Below, piece by piece: positions 24,272-30,861 of a stretch of DNA of 31,921 bases. Every line of letters starts with the position of its first letter. Position 1 is the stretch's first letter. Source of the stretch: Rapidithrix thailandica (lineage in GTDB: Bacteria; Bacteroidota; Bacteroidia; Cytophagales; Flammeovirgaceae); NCBI RefSeq assembly GCF_039710355.1, contig NZ_JBDKWZ010000031.1, positions 1 to 31,921 on the forward strand, in the 5' to 3' direction. The notes beneath the pieces are model-generated. The model was not told the DNA's origin. It saw only the letters and a program-made list of their open reading frames with translations, and made no database searches. The translations under genes were made by a program, and so were the position numbers.

Positions 24272-24608
24272 GTCCATCCGGGTAATTTGGGTCTGTAATT
24301 GACATATTTAAAAAGTATACTAGGCCCGAAATTAGGACAATGACTTAACTAAAAATGATTTTAATTTAACATTTTTCAAAAAAGCCCATGAATTTTCATT
24401 TGTGGGCTTTATCATTTTATTACACCTTCTGGCAAGCCGAACTGGACATCTATGGAAAGATCCGTACTTTAGCAAAAGGCTCAATCCAAGATTGTTCTTT
24501 CCGTTATCAAGGACAGTACGAGGATGCAGAGACGGGCTTATACTATAACCACTTCCGGTACTATTCGCCTGAATCAGGAACGTATATTTCACAAGATCCG
24601 ATTGGGTT
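23983..24608 (+). repeat. Duplicated block: immunity 3' end + terminator + Rhs-core 3' end (copy B)
   Basis: Partner of 20251-20876 at a constant offset of 3732. See copy A for the content and the few differences. Confidence 0.85.
24381..24418 (+). terminator. Terminator T1, copy B
   Basis: AAAGCCCA (24381-24388) with TGGGCTTT (24403-24410), followed by ATCATTTT. It ends the second PoNe-like module, and the next Rhs fragment's putative ATG (24388) is inside the stem, exactly as in copy A. Confidence 0.65.
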
Positions 24609-25056
24609 GTTATCTGGTAAAGTGAATTTTTACGCTTATGTATTTGATTCAATTTCTCTTGTAGATCCACTTGGGCTTGATGAACTGGTATATCAATTGT
24701 TAAATAAGGATGGTGACGTTGTGTATTATGGAATAACAGAGCGATCAGCCTCGAAAAGGCTTAAAGAGCATCTTAATAATCCAGATAAAAAAGGTAAATT
24801 TGCTAGAATGGAGGTTTTAGCAGATAACCTTACTCATGACCAAGCTCGTTCTATAGAAGGTGCTTTGATTAGAAAACGTTTAAGAGAAAGAGCAGATGAT
24901 TGGTCTGATTTTGATTCTATTGAAGATAGACTTGGAAAATCAGATTTACTTAATAAAAACAGAGGGCGAGTTAAAGACCGTTGGCTTTCAGATAACCCAT
25001 TAAAAGGTTTAAAAGACAAAATGCACAAAAAACCTAAAAAGGTTAGTTGTGGTTAA
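24388..25056 (+). CDS. Displaced Rhs C-terminal module 3: GIY-YIG nuclease tip
   Basis: 222 aa; true Rhs similarity starts at FWQAELDIYG (residue 14). The core ends with DPIGL (70-74) and DPLGL (93-97). The tip is a GIY-YIG endonuclease domain: VYQLL (101-105) in place of GIY, VYYGI (112-116) in place of YIG, a basic helix with Arg124 and His128, Glu157 in RSIEGALIRKR (the metal-binding Glu), and Asn189 in LLNKNRG. These are the expected catalytic positions, so the domain looks active. It lacks any delivery domain. Candidate immunity genes follow at 25071 and 25408. Confidence 0.75.
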   Translation: MNFHLWALSFYYTFWQAELDIYGKIRTLAKGSIQDCSFRYQGQYEDAETGLYYNHFRYYSPESGTYISQDPIGLLSGKVNFYAYVFDSISLVDPLGLDELVYQLLNKDGDVVYYGITERSASKRLKEHLNNPDKKGKFARMEVLADNLTHDQARSIEGALIRKRLRERADDWSDFDSIEDRLGKSDLLNKNRGRVKDRWLSDNPLKGLKDKMHKKPKKVSCG

Positions 25057-25070
25057 AAAACATAATTGCT

Positions 25071-25418
25071 ATGAAAATATATAGTACAGCTTCAGATGGT
25101 AACGATATGGCAGATATGGCTAATGCTCGTTATTTTAATTTGGCAATAAAGCAAATTGAAGAGAATGTTGAGTGGCTGAAAACATCTAAAAAAATCGTTC
25201 AAGCAGTCCTGGCACATATAGATATACTTTTATTATTGTCAAAAAAATTTCCTAAAGATGCCAACTTGAGTATTGAAGAAGACCGAGTTGCAGAGTGGAA
25301 AACTGTATTTTATGAATGGTATGAGCGTGTAAACAGTAAAATACCAGCCAAATACAGAGAGGGTATAAAGCAAAATGCAGATGAATTATTCGCAGAATTA
25401 GAACAATATGGGCATTAA
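25071..25418 (+). CDS. Small helical candidate immunity protein for the GIY-YIG tip (copy 1)
   Basis: 115 aa. The ATG at 25071 is chosen over the upstream TTG because the paralogue at 27345 starts at the same place (MKIYSTASDGND against MKRIFNTHPNGNE). The protein is all-helical and acidic, with EEWK/AEWK and FYEWYER near the middle and a conserved KYREGIKQNADELF end. No known family recognised. It starts 14 bases after the toxin stop. Because the same protein type follows both GIY-YIG tips, it is the better immunity candidate of the two genes behind each tip. Confidence 0.65.
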   Translation: MKIYSTASDGNDMADMANARYFNLAIKQIEENVEWLKTSKKIVQAVLAHIDILLLLSKKFPKDANLSIEEDRVAEWKTVFYEWYERVNSKIPAKYREGIKQNADELFAELEQYGH

Positions 25419-25758
25419 TAGTTTTGAAGAAGAGATAAAACCTTTTTTTTGGGTAGAACATCCAAACAGCTTTTCAGTTTGTTTAAATGTTGGTGAGTAT
25501 AAAAACGAGCTTTTTGAAACAAGAGAAGATGAAGGGTTTGAGGGAAATGGTTACGACTGGGCATCATTAGCTAGAGTGTTTTTATCAGAAAAAATGGAAG
25601 GATTGGCAAAAGTTGTAAAGTTTGACCCTGAAGGAAGTATGTTTTGCGCTTATTCAGAAGATAAAGTAGCATTACAGAGTTTTATAACTTCATTTAAAAA
25701 TGCATGTGAAGATAATATCTTAATACAAGATTTATTTTCAAGAGCAGAATTAGATTAA
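25408..25758 (+). CDS. Imm51-like candidate immunity protein
   Basis: 116 aa, cytoplasmic. GNGYDWASLARVFL (about 47-60) and FDPEGSMFCAYSED (about 71-84) resemble the immunity family Imm51. It overlaps the preceding gene's stop by 11 bases, so the two are translated together. The corresponding gene behind the other GIY-YIG tip is a DUF4259-like protein instead. This one may therefore be a leftover immunity gene from another toxin, collected in the array. Confidence 0.6.
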   Translation: MGINSFEEEIKPFFWVEHPNSFSVCLNVGEYKNELFETREDEGFEGNGYDWASLARVFLSEKMEGLAKVVKFDPEGSMFCAYSEDKVALQSFITSFKNACEDNILIQDLFSRAELD

Positions 25759-25781
25759 CAACTACAATAATTACTTATACT

Positions 25782-25808
25782 AAACCACAGTTTTGACTGT
25801 GGTTTTTT
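25782..25808 (+). terminator. Terminator after the Imm51-like gene
   Basis: AAACCACAGT with ACTGTGGTTT (25782-25805), loop TTTG, then TTT. A strong short hairpin 23 bases after the stop. Confidence 0.75.
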
Positions 25809-25874
25809 AATGCTTTAAAACTACTGATCATTCGAAGATGAAAACACCTAAGTGGTAATAAGGCTTCGGTTTAG

Positions 25875-25904
25875 AACCGGCTCTCGGTTTTACAATCCAG
25901 GTAG
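25875..25904 (+). pseudogene. Remnant: last codons of a DUF4259-like gene
   Basis: From 25875 the DNA is the same as the last codons of the DUF4259-like gene ending at 28041, including the stop, and the match continues through the following non-coding DNA to about 25985. The rest of the gene is missing. A GIY-YIG-type module with its DUF4259 gene evidently once stood here and was mostly deleted or replaced. Confidence 0.75.
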
Positions 25905-25985
25905 CTCGTTCCTCTACGGTTGTTATTGATTTTTGCAAAAGTTAGTTCTCATACTTTACCTTTCAAGTGGATGTCTTAGGTGTAA
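25875..25985 (+). repeat. Module-joint repeat shared with 28012-28122
   Basis: About 110 bases identical to 28012-28122: the 3' end of the DUF4259-like gene, its downstream spacer and the first half of hairpin T3. It is a scar that shows the joint was copied. Confidence 0.8.
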
Positions 25986-26022
25986 AATCCTTTGGCATCC
26001 ACTGTCTGATTTTAGAAAACCG

Positions 26023-26538
26023 ATGTCAATGATAAACACTTTTGCTTTATATGGAGATTCCTTCCGAAAAACAGATTTTGAAACCCGTCCCAGAGTATCT
26101 TACAAGATAAGAGAGCATATTGCTGCTCTTTGTGCGAAGTATGTCCTTGCACCTAAGAATGTAATTGTAAACGGTCGTTTTGATTGTTCTATAACCTTTA
26201 GGTTTAGAAAACCAATTGAAGATTTTAATCATAAAATCACATATAATGTTAGAACAAGACAGGGTACCAAAGAGGTTGGGATATCAATTTATGATGTTGA
26301 AGTTTCAAACAACATATCACCTCGAGAGTACGCTTTTTTAATTTTGGAAGGGATGCAAGTATTTCTTACAGGCGAATATAAAAAGATCACTCCGGTGTTA
26401 TTTGATGCAGTGAAAGAGTATATAGATTGGGATTACATCAATGAATTGCCCTTTCCGGCTCCCTTTGAAGAACAGAAATATCTATTAGACCCGGATCCGG
26501 AAGTTCAACGCGCTTATGTGGATGCATTTGGGGAATAA
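26023..26538 (+). CDS. Orphan protein repeated in the array, copy 2
   Basis: 171 aa from the ATG that corresponds to copy 1 (22022); a longer upstream reading from 25933 only crosses the hairpin scar. It matches copy 1 at most positions but differs at residues 60-78 (RFRKPIEDFNHKITYNVRTRQ). It is followed by the same terminator and the same start of an Rhs fragment, so the whole unit of gene, terminator and core start was duplicated. No toxin stands before it. Confidence 0.55.
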   Translation: MSMINTFALYGDSFRKTDFETRPRVSYKIREHIAALCAKYVLAPKNVIVNGRFDCSITFRFRKPIEDFNHKITYNVRTRQGTKEVGISIYDVEVSNNISPREYAFLILEGMQVFLTGEYKKITPVLFDAVKEYIDWDYINELPFPAPFEEQKYLLDPDPEVQRAYVDAFGE

Positions 26539-26580
26539 GGTATTCCGCTAAGAGTAAAATCTCTACTTAATTGATAGAAG

Positions 26581-26615
26581 ACAGGTCTGATTTATATCAG
26601 ACCTGTTTTGGTTTT
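26581..26615 (+). terminator. Terminator T2, copy 2
   Basis: The same perfect 11-bp stem as at 22586, at 26581-26606, followed by TTTGGTTTT. Confidence 0.8.
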
Positions 26616-26674
26616 ATCTGAATAGTTATGCTCTTTCGGATTAGATCGGCAAACCCATTGCCGCCTATAACGGA

Positions 26675-27316
26675 GTGGGAAATCTCGTTTGGCAAGCCGA
26701 ACTGAATATCTATGGAAAGATCCGTACTTTAGCAAAAGGCTCGATTCAAGACTGTCCTTTCCGTTATCAAGGACAATATGAGGATGCAGAGACGGGCTTA
26801 TACTACAAGCGTTTCCGGTACTATTCACCTGAATCAGGAACGTATATTTCCCAGGATCCGATTGGGTTGTTATCTGGTAAAGTGAATTTTTGCGCTTATG
26901 TATTTGATTCAATTTCTCTTGTTGATCCACTTGGACTTGCTGAACTTGTTTATCAATTGTTAAATAAGGATGGTGACGTTGTGTATTATGGAATAACAGA
27001 GCGATCAGCCTTGGAACGGTTTAGAGAGCATCTTGCTAATCCAGATAAAAAAGGTAAAATAGAAACAATGGAAGTTTTAGCAGAAAATTTGACTCATGAT
27101 GAAGCACGATCTATAGACGGAGGATTAATTAGAAAACGATTGAAACAAAGAATTGCCGATTATAGTTCAACAGATAGTATAGAAGAGCAATTAGAAAGTG
27201 CAGGGTTACTAAATAAAAATAGAGGAAGGGTAAAAGATAGATGGACTAGTAATACCCCATTAAGAGAATTAAAGTCTAAAATGCTTAAAACTCCCAGAAA
27301 GGTTAGTTGTAATTAG
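26675..27316 (+). CDS. Displaced Rhs C-terminal module 4: second GIY-YIG tip with a Glu-to-Asp change
   Basis: 213 aa from GTG; Rhs-core reading continues upstream to about 26643 without a usable start. The core ends with DPIGL and DPLGL. The tip is paralogous to module 3: VYQLL (92-96), VYYGI (103-107), a basic helix with Arg115 and His119, LLNKNRG (178-184). The metal-binding Glu of module 3 (RSIEG) is Asp148 here (RSIDG), which may lower or abolish activity. DNA between the two tips is nearly identical up to about residue 112 and diverges after it. Its candidate immunity gene begins 28 bases later. Confidence 0.75.
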   Translation: MGNLVWQAELNIYGKIRTLAKGSIQDCPFRYQGQYEDAETGLYYKRFRYYSPESGTYISQDPIGLLSGKVNFCAYVFDSISLVDPLGLAELVYQLLNKDGDVVYYGITERSALERFREHLANPDKKGKIETMEVLAENLTHDEARSIDGGLIRKRLKQRIADYSSTDSIEEQLESAGLLNKNRGRVKDRWTSNTPLRELKSKMLKTPRKVSCN

Positions 27317-27344
27317 TAAATTAAATAGCTATTACTATATAACA

Positions 27345-27698
27345 ATGAAAAGAATTTTTAATACGCATCCAAATGGAAATGAGGCGTCAGACTTAGAGCC
27401 GGCTCGTTACATAAACTTAGCAATAAGTCAAATTAATGAAATTTGTGAATGGCTAAAAAATACAAATGAAGTGGCTCAAGCAATGCTGCTTCATATGGAC
27501 ATTCTCATTGTATTGACAAATAAATACCCTGATATGGTTGATATGTTGATGGATGAAGATATTGAAGAATGGAAAATATCCTTTTACGATTGGTATGAAA
27601 GGCTTGAGTCGAAAATACCTAAAAAGTTCAGGGAGGGTATTAAAGAGTCGGCAGATCAATTGTTTTCAGACTTAGACGCTTTAGCTAACGAATCATAA
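27345..27698 (+). CDS. Small helical candidate immunity protein for the GIY-YIG tip (copy 2)
   Basis: 117 aa, paralogue of the protein at 25071-25418 with about half of the residues shared (AISQINEICEWLK, FYDWYERLESKIPKKFREGIKESADQLF). Helical, acidic, cytoplasmic. Its divergence mirrors that of the adjacent toxin tip, as expected if toxin and immunity evolve as a pair. Confidence 0.65.
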   Translation: MKRIFNTHPNGNEASDLEPARYINLAISQINEICEWLKNTNEVAQAMLLHMDILIVLTNKYPDMVDMLMDEDIEEWKISFYDWYERLESKIPKKFREGIKESADQLFSDLDALANES

Positions 27699-27699
27699 T

Positions 27700-28041
27700 A
27701 TGTGGGGAAATCAACCATGGGATAACGACTGTGCTGCCGATTGGTTTGCCAAAACGATTGGCGATTCCGGACTTGCAACAAGAGTTCGCAATACCCTTCA
27801 AGAGCTACTTGCTCAAGAATATTGGGATGATGAAGCTCTTTTGGTGCGAGCGGCTTCTTATTGTCTGTTGCAATTTGGTCATGTTTATGTCTGGCCTATT
27901 GATGAGTTAGAGAAAGACTTGGATTTGGCAATACAGGGATTAAAGCGTGTATTGGAAGAAGGGGAATATTTTGACCCGGAGATACTTCAAGTTGAAATTG
28001 CAGAGCTGGAAAACCGGCTCTCGGTTTTACAATCCAGGTAG
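27700..28041 (+). CDS. DUF4259-like protein, possible second immunity gene
   Basis: 113 aa. The start MWGNQPWDNDCAADWFAK has the WDND-x-AADW pattern of DUF4259 proteins, which are found beside polymorphic toxins and may be immunity proteins. The rest is helical, ending with AELENRLSVLQSR. It begins one base after the preceding stop, so it is cotranslated with it. A 3' remnant of a second copy survives at 25875-25904. Confidence 0.6.
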   Translation: MWGNQPWDNDCAADWFAKTIGDSGLATRVRNTLQELLAQEYWDDEALLVRAASYCLLQFGHVYVWPIDELEKDLDLAIQGLKRVLEEGEYFDPEILQVEIAELENRLSVLQSR

Positions 28042-28122
28042 CTCGTTCCTCTACGGTTGTTATTGATTTTTGCAAAAGTTAGTTCTCATACTTTACCTTT
28101 CAAGTGGATGTCTTAGGTGTAA
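28012..28122 (+). repeat. Module-joint repeat shared with 25875-25985
   Basis: Gene 3' end plus spacer plus the start of hairpin T3; here it is attached to its complete gene. Confidence 0.8.
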
Positions 28123-28146
28123 ACCCCTTAGACATCCACTTTTTTA
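28102..28146 (+). terminator. Terminator T3 (intact copy)
   Basis: AAGTGGATGTC (28102-28112) pairs with GACATCCACTT (28131-28141), with further pairing inside, followed by TTTTT. The putative start of the next Rhs fragment (GTG 28104) lies in the 5' arm, again placing a displaced module straight after a terminator. Confidence 0.75.
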
Positions 28147-28183
28147 GTAATAAATCAAGCCAAAACAAAGTTGGAGCCCTCCC

Positions 28184-28921
28184 AAACCTGATCACCTGGG
28201 TCTTTGACGAAGGCAGTTTTGTGCCGAGTGCGAAGATCGTGGAAGGGGAACCCTATTCCATCGTATCGGATTATTTGGGAACTCCATGTCTGATGTACAA
28301 TTCCATAGGCAACCTGGTTTGGCAAGCCGAACTGGACATCTATGGAAAGATCCGTACTTTAGCAAAAGGCTCGATTCAAGACTGCCCTTTCCGTTATCAA
28401 GGACAGTACGAGGATGCAGAGACGGGCTTGTACTATAACCACTTCCGGTACTATTCGCCTGAATCAGGAACGTATATTTCCCAGGATCCGATTCGATTAC
28501 AATCTGGAGAGCCTAACTTTTACAGATATGTATTTGATGTTAATACATGGGTAGATCCTTTTGGTCTCTCAACAGTTTATTTAAGAGAGAAGGAAGTATA
28601 TGCAGGAAAAGCAAAGCATAATGCTGCCACTAGATATGGTAATAAAACAGTGGCAACGGATATTTTTACAGGAATACCTGATACTGATACTACACAGGGT
28701 GTGGAACAAATAACTTATGAAAGAATGAAAAAGATGGAGGCAACAGAAGAACTGAATCAGTTAATAAACATAAAAAAGCCTGTAGATATGAGTAATAATA
28801 AAAAAATATATAGAAGGACTTTGGGGAGGAATGGTTGAAAAATACCTTTGGAGACGAATTTGAAGAAGTTATTGATAAAAAAGTCAAAGATCATTATCAA
28901 CCTAAAGGAATGTGTAAATAA
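28184..28921 (+). pseudogene. Displaced Rhs C-terminal module 5: GIY-YIG-like tip, frameshifted
   Basis: Rhs-core similarity begins at 28184 (NLITWVFDEG, corresponding to position 18848 of the full Rhs), the longest core segment of the displaced modules. The core motif reads DPIRL instead of DPIGL, then DPFGL. The tip has VYL...VYAGKA, an ATRYG helix and GVEQITYERM, like a divergent GIY-YIG domain. The open frame stops at TGA 28836-28838. One extra base near 28811-28815 would instead give RKDFGEEWLKNTFGDEFEEV and continue to TAA at 28919-28921, two bases before the next gene. This close fit makes a one-base frameshift very likely. The reading from 28104 only adds translation of the terminator hairpin. 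Confidence 0.65.
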
Positions 28922-28923
28922 TT

Positions 28924-29868
28924 ATGAATTTAGATAAAAAAGACTTGGTATATTTTAAGCAAAATAGTCAATCTTTGAAAGAAACATTGGTAGTTTCAAT
29001 TGAAAGAGGTGCTTTTAAGAATGTTCTTTTAGAATTAAATGATTATTTAAAAACTTCTCAAGAAATAAAATTGGTTTTGGTCTGTGATCCAACTAAAACC
29101 TCGGAAGGTGAAATTATTTGTAATTTAGAAGTGCTGAAATATCTTGGCAATTTACAAAAAATAGATATTTTGGTGAATTCATCAATGCCTCTTGAAAGTA
29201 TTTCAGAATTAGAAGTAGTAAAGGATCTGAAATCTCTTAAAATCAGTGGCTTTTATAATAAAAAAATAAATCTGAGTACCCTCAAACGATTCAAAAATAT
29301 AAAAGAATTAAGCCTGGAAAATGGCTTAAGTAAAAAAGATTATTTTTTACTTAATTCAAAACTAAAGGTATTGGAGGTGAGAGAACTGAACATAGATTAT
29401 GTGGAAAGGAATGAAAACCTTGAGGAACTCACTATATTTCATAAGCTATCAGGGGAAAAAAAACTTGTTGAAAAATTTCCAAATCTAAAGTCTTTAAAGC
29501 TCAAAAATTGTAATCAAATAGAGGACTTTGCTTTTATAAGCCCCCTAAATAGTCTTGAAAATCTTTCTTTTAATAGTGTTCGCAATTTAAAATTTGTTCC
29601 AAAATTAAGTTCGAATACAATAAAAAGGCTGGAAATATTGAACTGTAAGAATTTGAATAGTATAAAAACGATAAGTTCTTTTTCTTTATTAGAGCGATTA
29701 GCCATCACCGATGCAAATATTGATTTTCAAGAAATTCAAGATATATCTGAAGATCTAAGATTGGAAATATTTTACTTTAGAAGTAAGGGTAATAAAGAGA
29801 ATGATATTTTTGAGGCCCTGTCCCAAAAAAACGGTTTTCAAAACACACACAGAGGTTTTTGGAGGTGA
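28924..29868 (+). CDS. Leucine-rich-repeat candidate immunity protein, C-terminus probably frameshifted
   Basis: 314 aa made of irregular leucine-rich repeats (LKSLKISGF, IKELSLENG, LEELTIFHK, LKSLKLKNC, LENLSFNSV, IKRLEILNC, LERLAITDA), with no signal peptide. It starts two bases after the restored end of toxin module 5, so it is the expected immunity gene. At an A7 run (29825-29831) one extra A would switch the end to KKTVFKTHTEVFGGDVPISL and a stop at 29908, a more protein-like tail than the present short one. Whether the shift is real, slippage or a sequencing error cannot be told here. Confidence 0.6.
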   Translation: MNLDKKDLVYFKQNSQSLKETLVVSIERGAFKNVLLELNDYLKTSQEIKLVLVCDPTKTSEGEIICNLEVLKYLGNLQKIDILVNSSMPLESISELEVVKDLKSLKISGFYNKKINLSTLKRFKNIKELSLENGLSKKDYFLLNSKLKVLEVRELNIDYVERNENLEELTIFHKLSGEKKLVEKFPNLKSLKLKNCNQIEDFAFISPLNSLENLSFNSVRNLKFVPKLSSNTIKRLEILNCKNLNSIKTISSFSLLERLAITDANIDFQEIQDISEDLRLEIFYFRSKGNKENDIFEALSQKNGFQNTHRGFWR

Positions 29869-29992
29869 TGTCCCTATTAGTCTCAATAATATTGATGAAA
29901 TAGTTTAAAATTAGTTTGGAAAAAACTTTAGTTGGTATAACTGTAGATCCCCCCATCCATAGGGCAGCGTTTATTCAAAGTTACTATAATTA

Positions 29993-30420
29993 TCAAGTTG
30001 TCGCTTGATCCCGGCTAGCCGGTATTTGGTAATCGATTGCTTGGTGTCTTCTTTCAAGGTTGTAATAGTTAAAATAATCATTCACTGATCGGTATAAACC
30101 CAATCCGTCTTTTGGAGGGTTGAGATAGAGTTTTTTTGTATTTAATATTTCTCCAAAGTCTTTCGGTAAAAGCATTGTCGGTGGCCCGGCCTTTGCCGTC
30201 ATACTGACTTGAATCCCTTTTTATGTCTTGGAAGTATACGGTCCGGGAATGATCGCCTGGATACCCATCAAGCGATACAGTCTTGGGGATACCTTGATCC
30301 AAATACAGCCAGGTGGTCATGCCGGAAACCCTCATATGTGGATATGCCATGTACTGCTTAGCGATGGTACGCATCAGTGCAAGGTTCTTGGCCGATTCTC
30401 CTTTTGACTGGGATAAAGCT
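29993..30420 (-). pseudogene. Decayed IS3-type transposase (orfB) remnant
   Basis: Reading down the minus strand: SQSKGESAKNLALMRTIAKQ and YPHMRVSGMTTWLYLDQGI (start of IS3 orfB), then an abrupt jump to DGKGRATDNAFTERLWRNIK (near the catalytic Glu region), then in another frame LYLNPPKDGLGLYRSVNDYF and YNLERRHQAIDYQIPAS (the C-terminal end). The stretch with the first catalytic aspartates is missing and at least one frameshift is present. It is non-functional and bounds the toxin array on the right. Confidence 0.8.
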
Positions 30421-30861
30421 CATACTTTTTAGAGCATTACCAAACAATCTATCTAATTTAAAGGAAAATCATTTAATTTTGATTGGTTTACGTGTAAGCC
30501 ATAGCCAATTATTTGGCTAAGAGTATATTTAAAATTCGTTGTGGGAGATGCTCCTTCAAGAGGCCGCCCCTTTGACAATGAAAATTTTCAGTTTAGGGTT
30601 CTCAGAAGGTCATTTTTTTGGCCCGACACTTCGGTGGTTCGACTTTCGGTGATCCGACATACCGGGTGCCGGCACACAAAAAAATGATGCGCTGAGGTCT
30701 CTGAAATGGGAATTTGCAATCCAAAAGGTGAAACTTAAACATGCTCTAAAATAGATAGGTTCTACCATTTAAGCGGTAAGATTTATAAAAAAGCCGTTCC
30801 GGAAAACATTGGTGCGGTGCACTTTTAATTAACTCCATTCAATTATCTAACTGTAATCAAT
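30421..30861. other. Non-coding region with a possible IS-end inverted repeat
   Basis: TTTTAGAGCAT (30427-30437) and ATGCTCTAAAA (30741-30751) form a perfect 11-bp inverted repeat about 300 bases apart, perhaps the ends of a small non-autonomous element. Inside, about 30628-30670, are loose tandem units like CGACACTTCGGTGG and CGACTTTCGGTGA. No gene is seen. The promoter of the GH43 gene should lie at the right end. Confidence 0.35.

Noticed and set aside
25933..26022. Longer N-terminus for the second 171-173-aa protein
   Set aside because: The extra 30 residues come from the hairpin scar, and copy 1 starts at the internal ATG-TCA-ATG equivalent.
28104..28183. N-terminal part of the open frame leading into module 5
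   Set aside because: The codons are a reading of terminator T3 and spacer. Rhs similarity begins only at 28184.
18985..28498. Repeated about 180-base segments as a possible CRISPR or satellite array
   Set aside because: The repeats are coding copies of the Rhs-core end, too long and too widely spaced for CRISPR, and the intervening DNA consists of genes.
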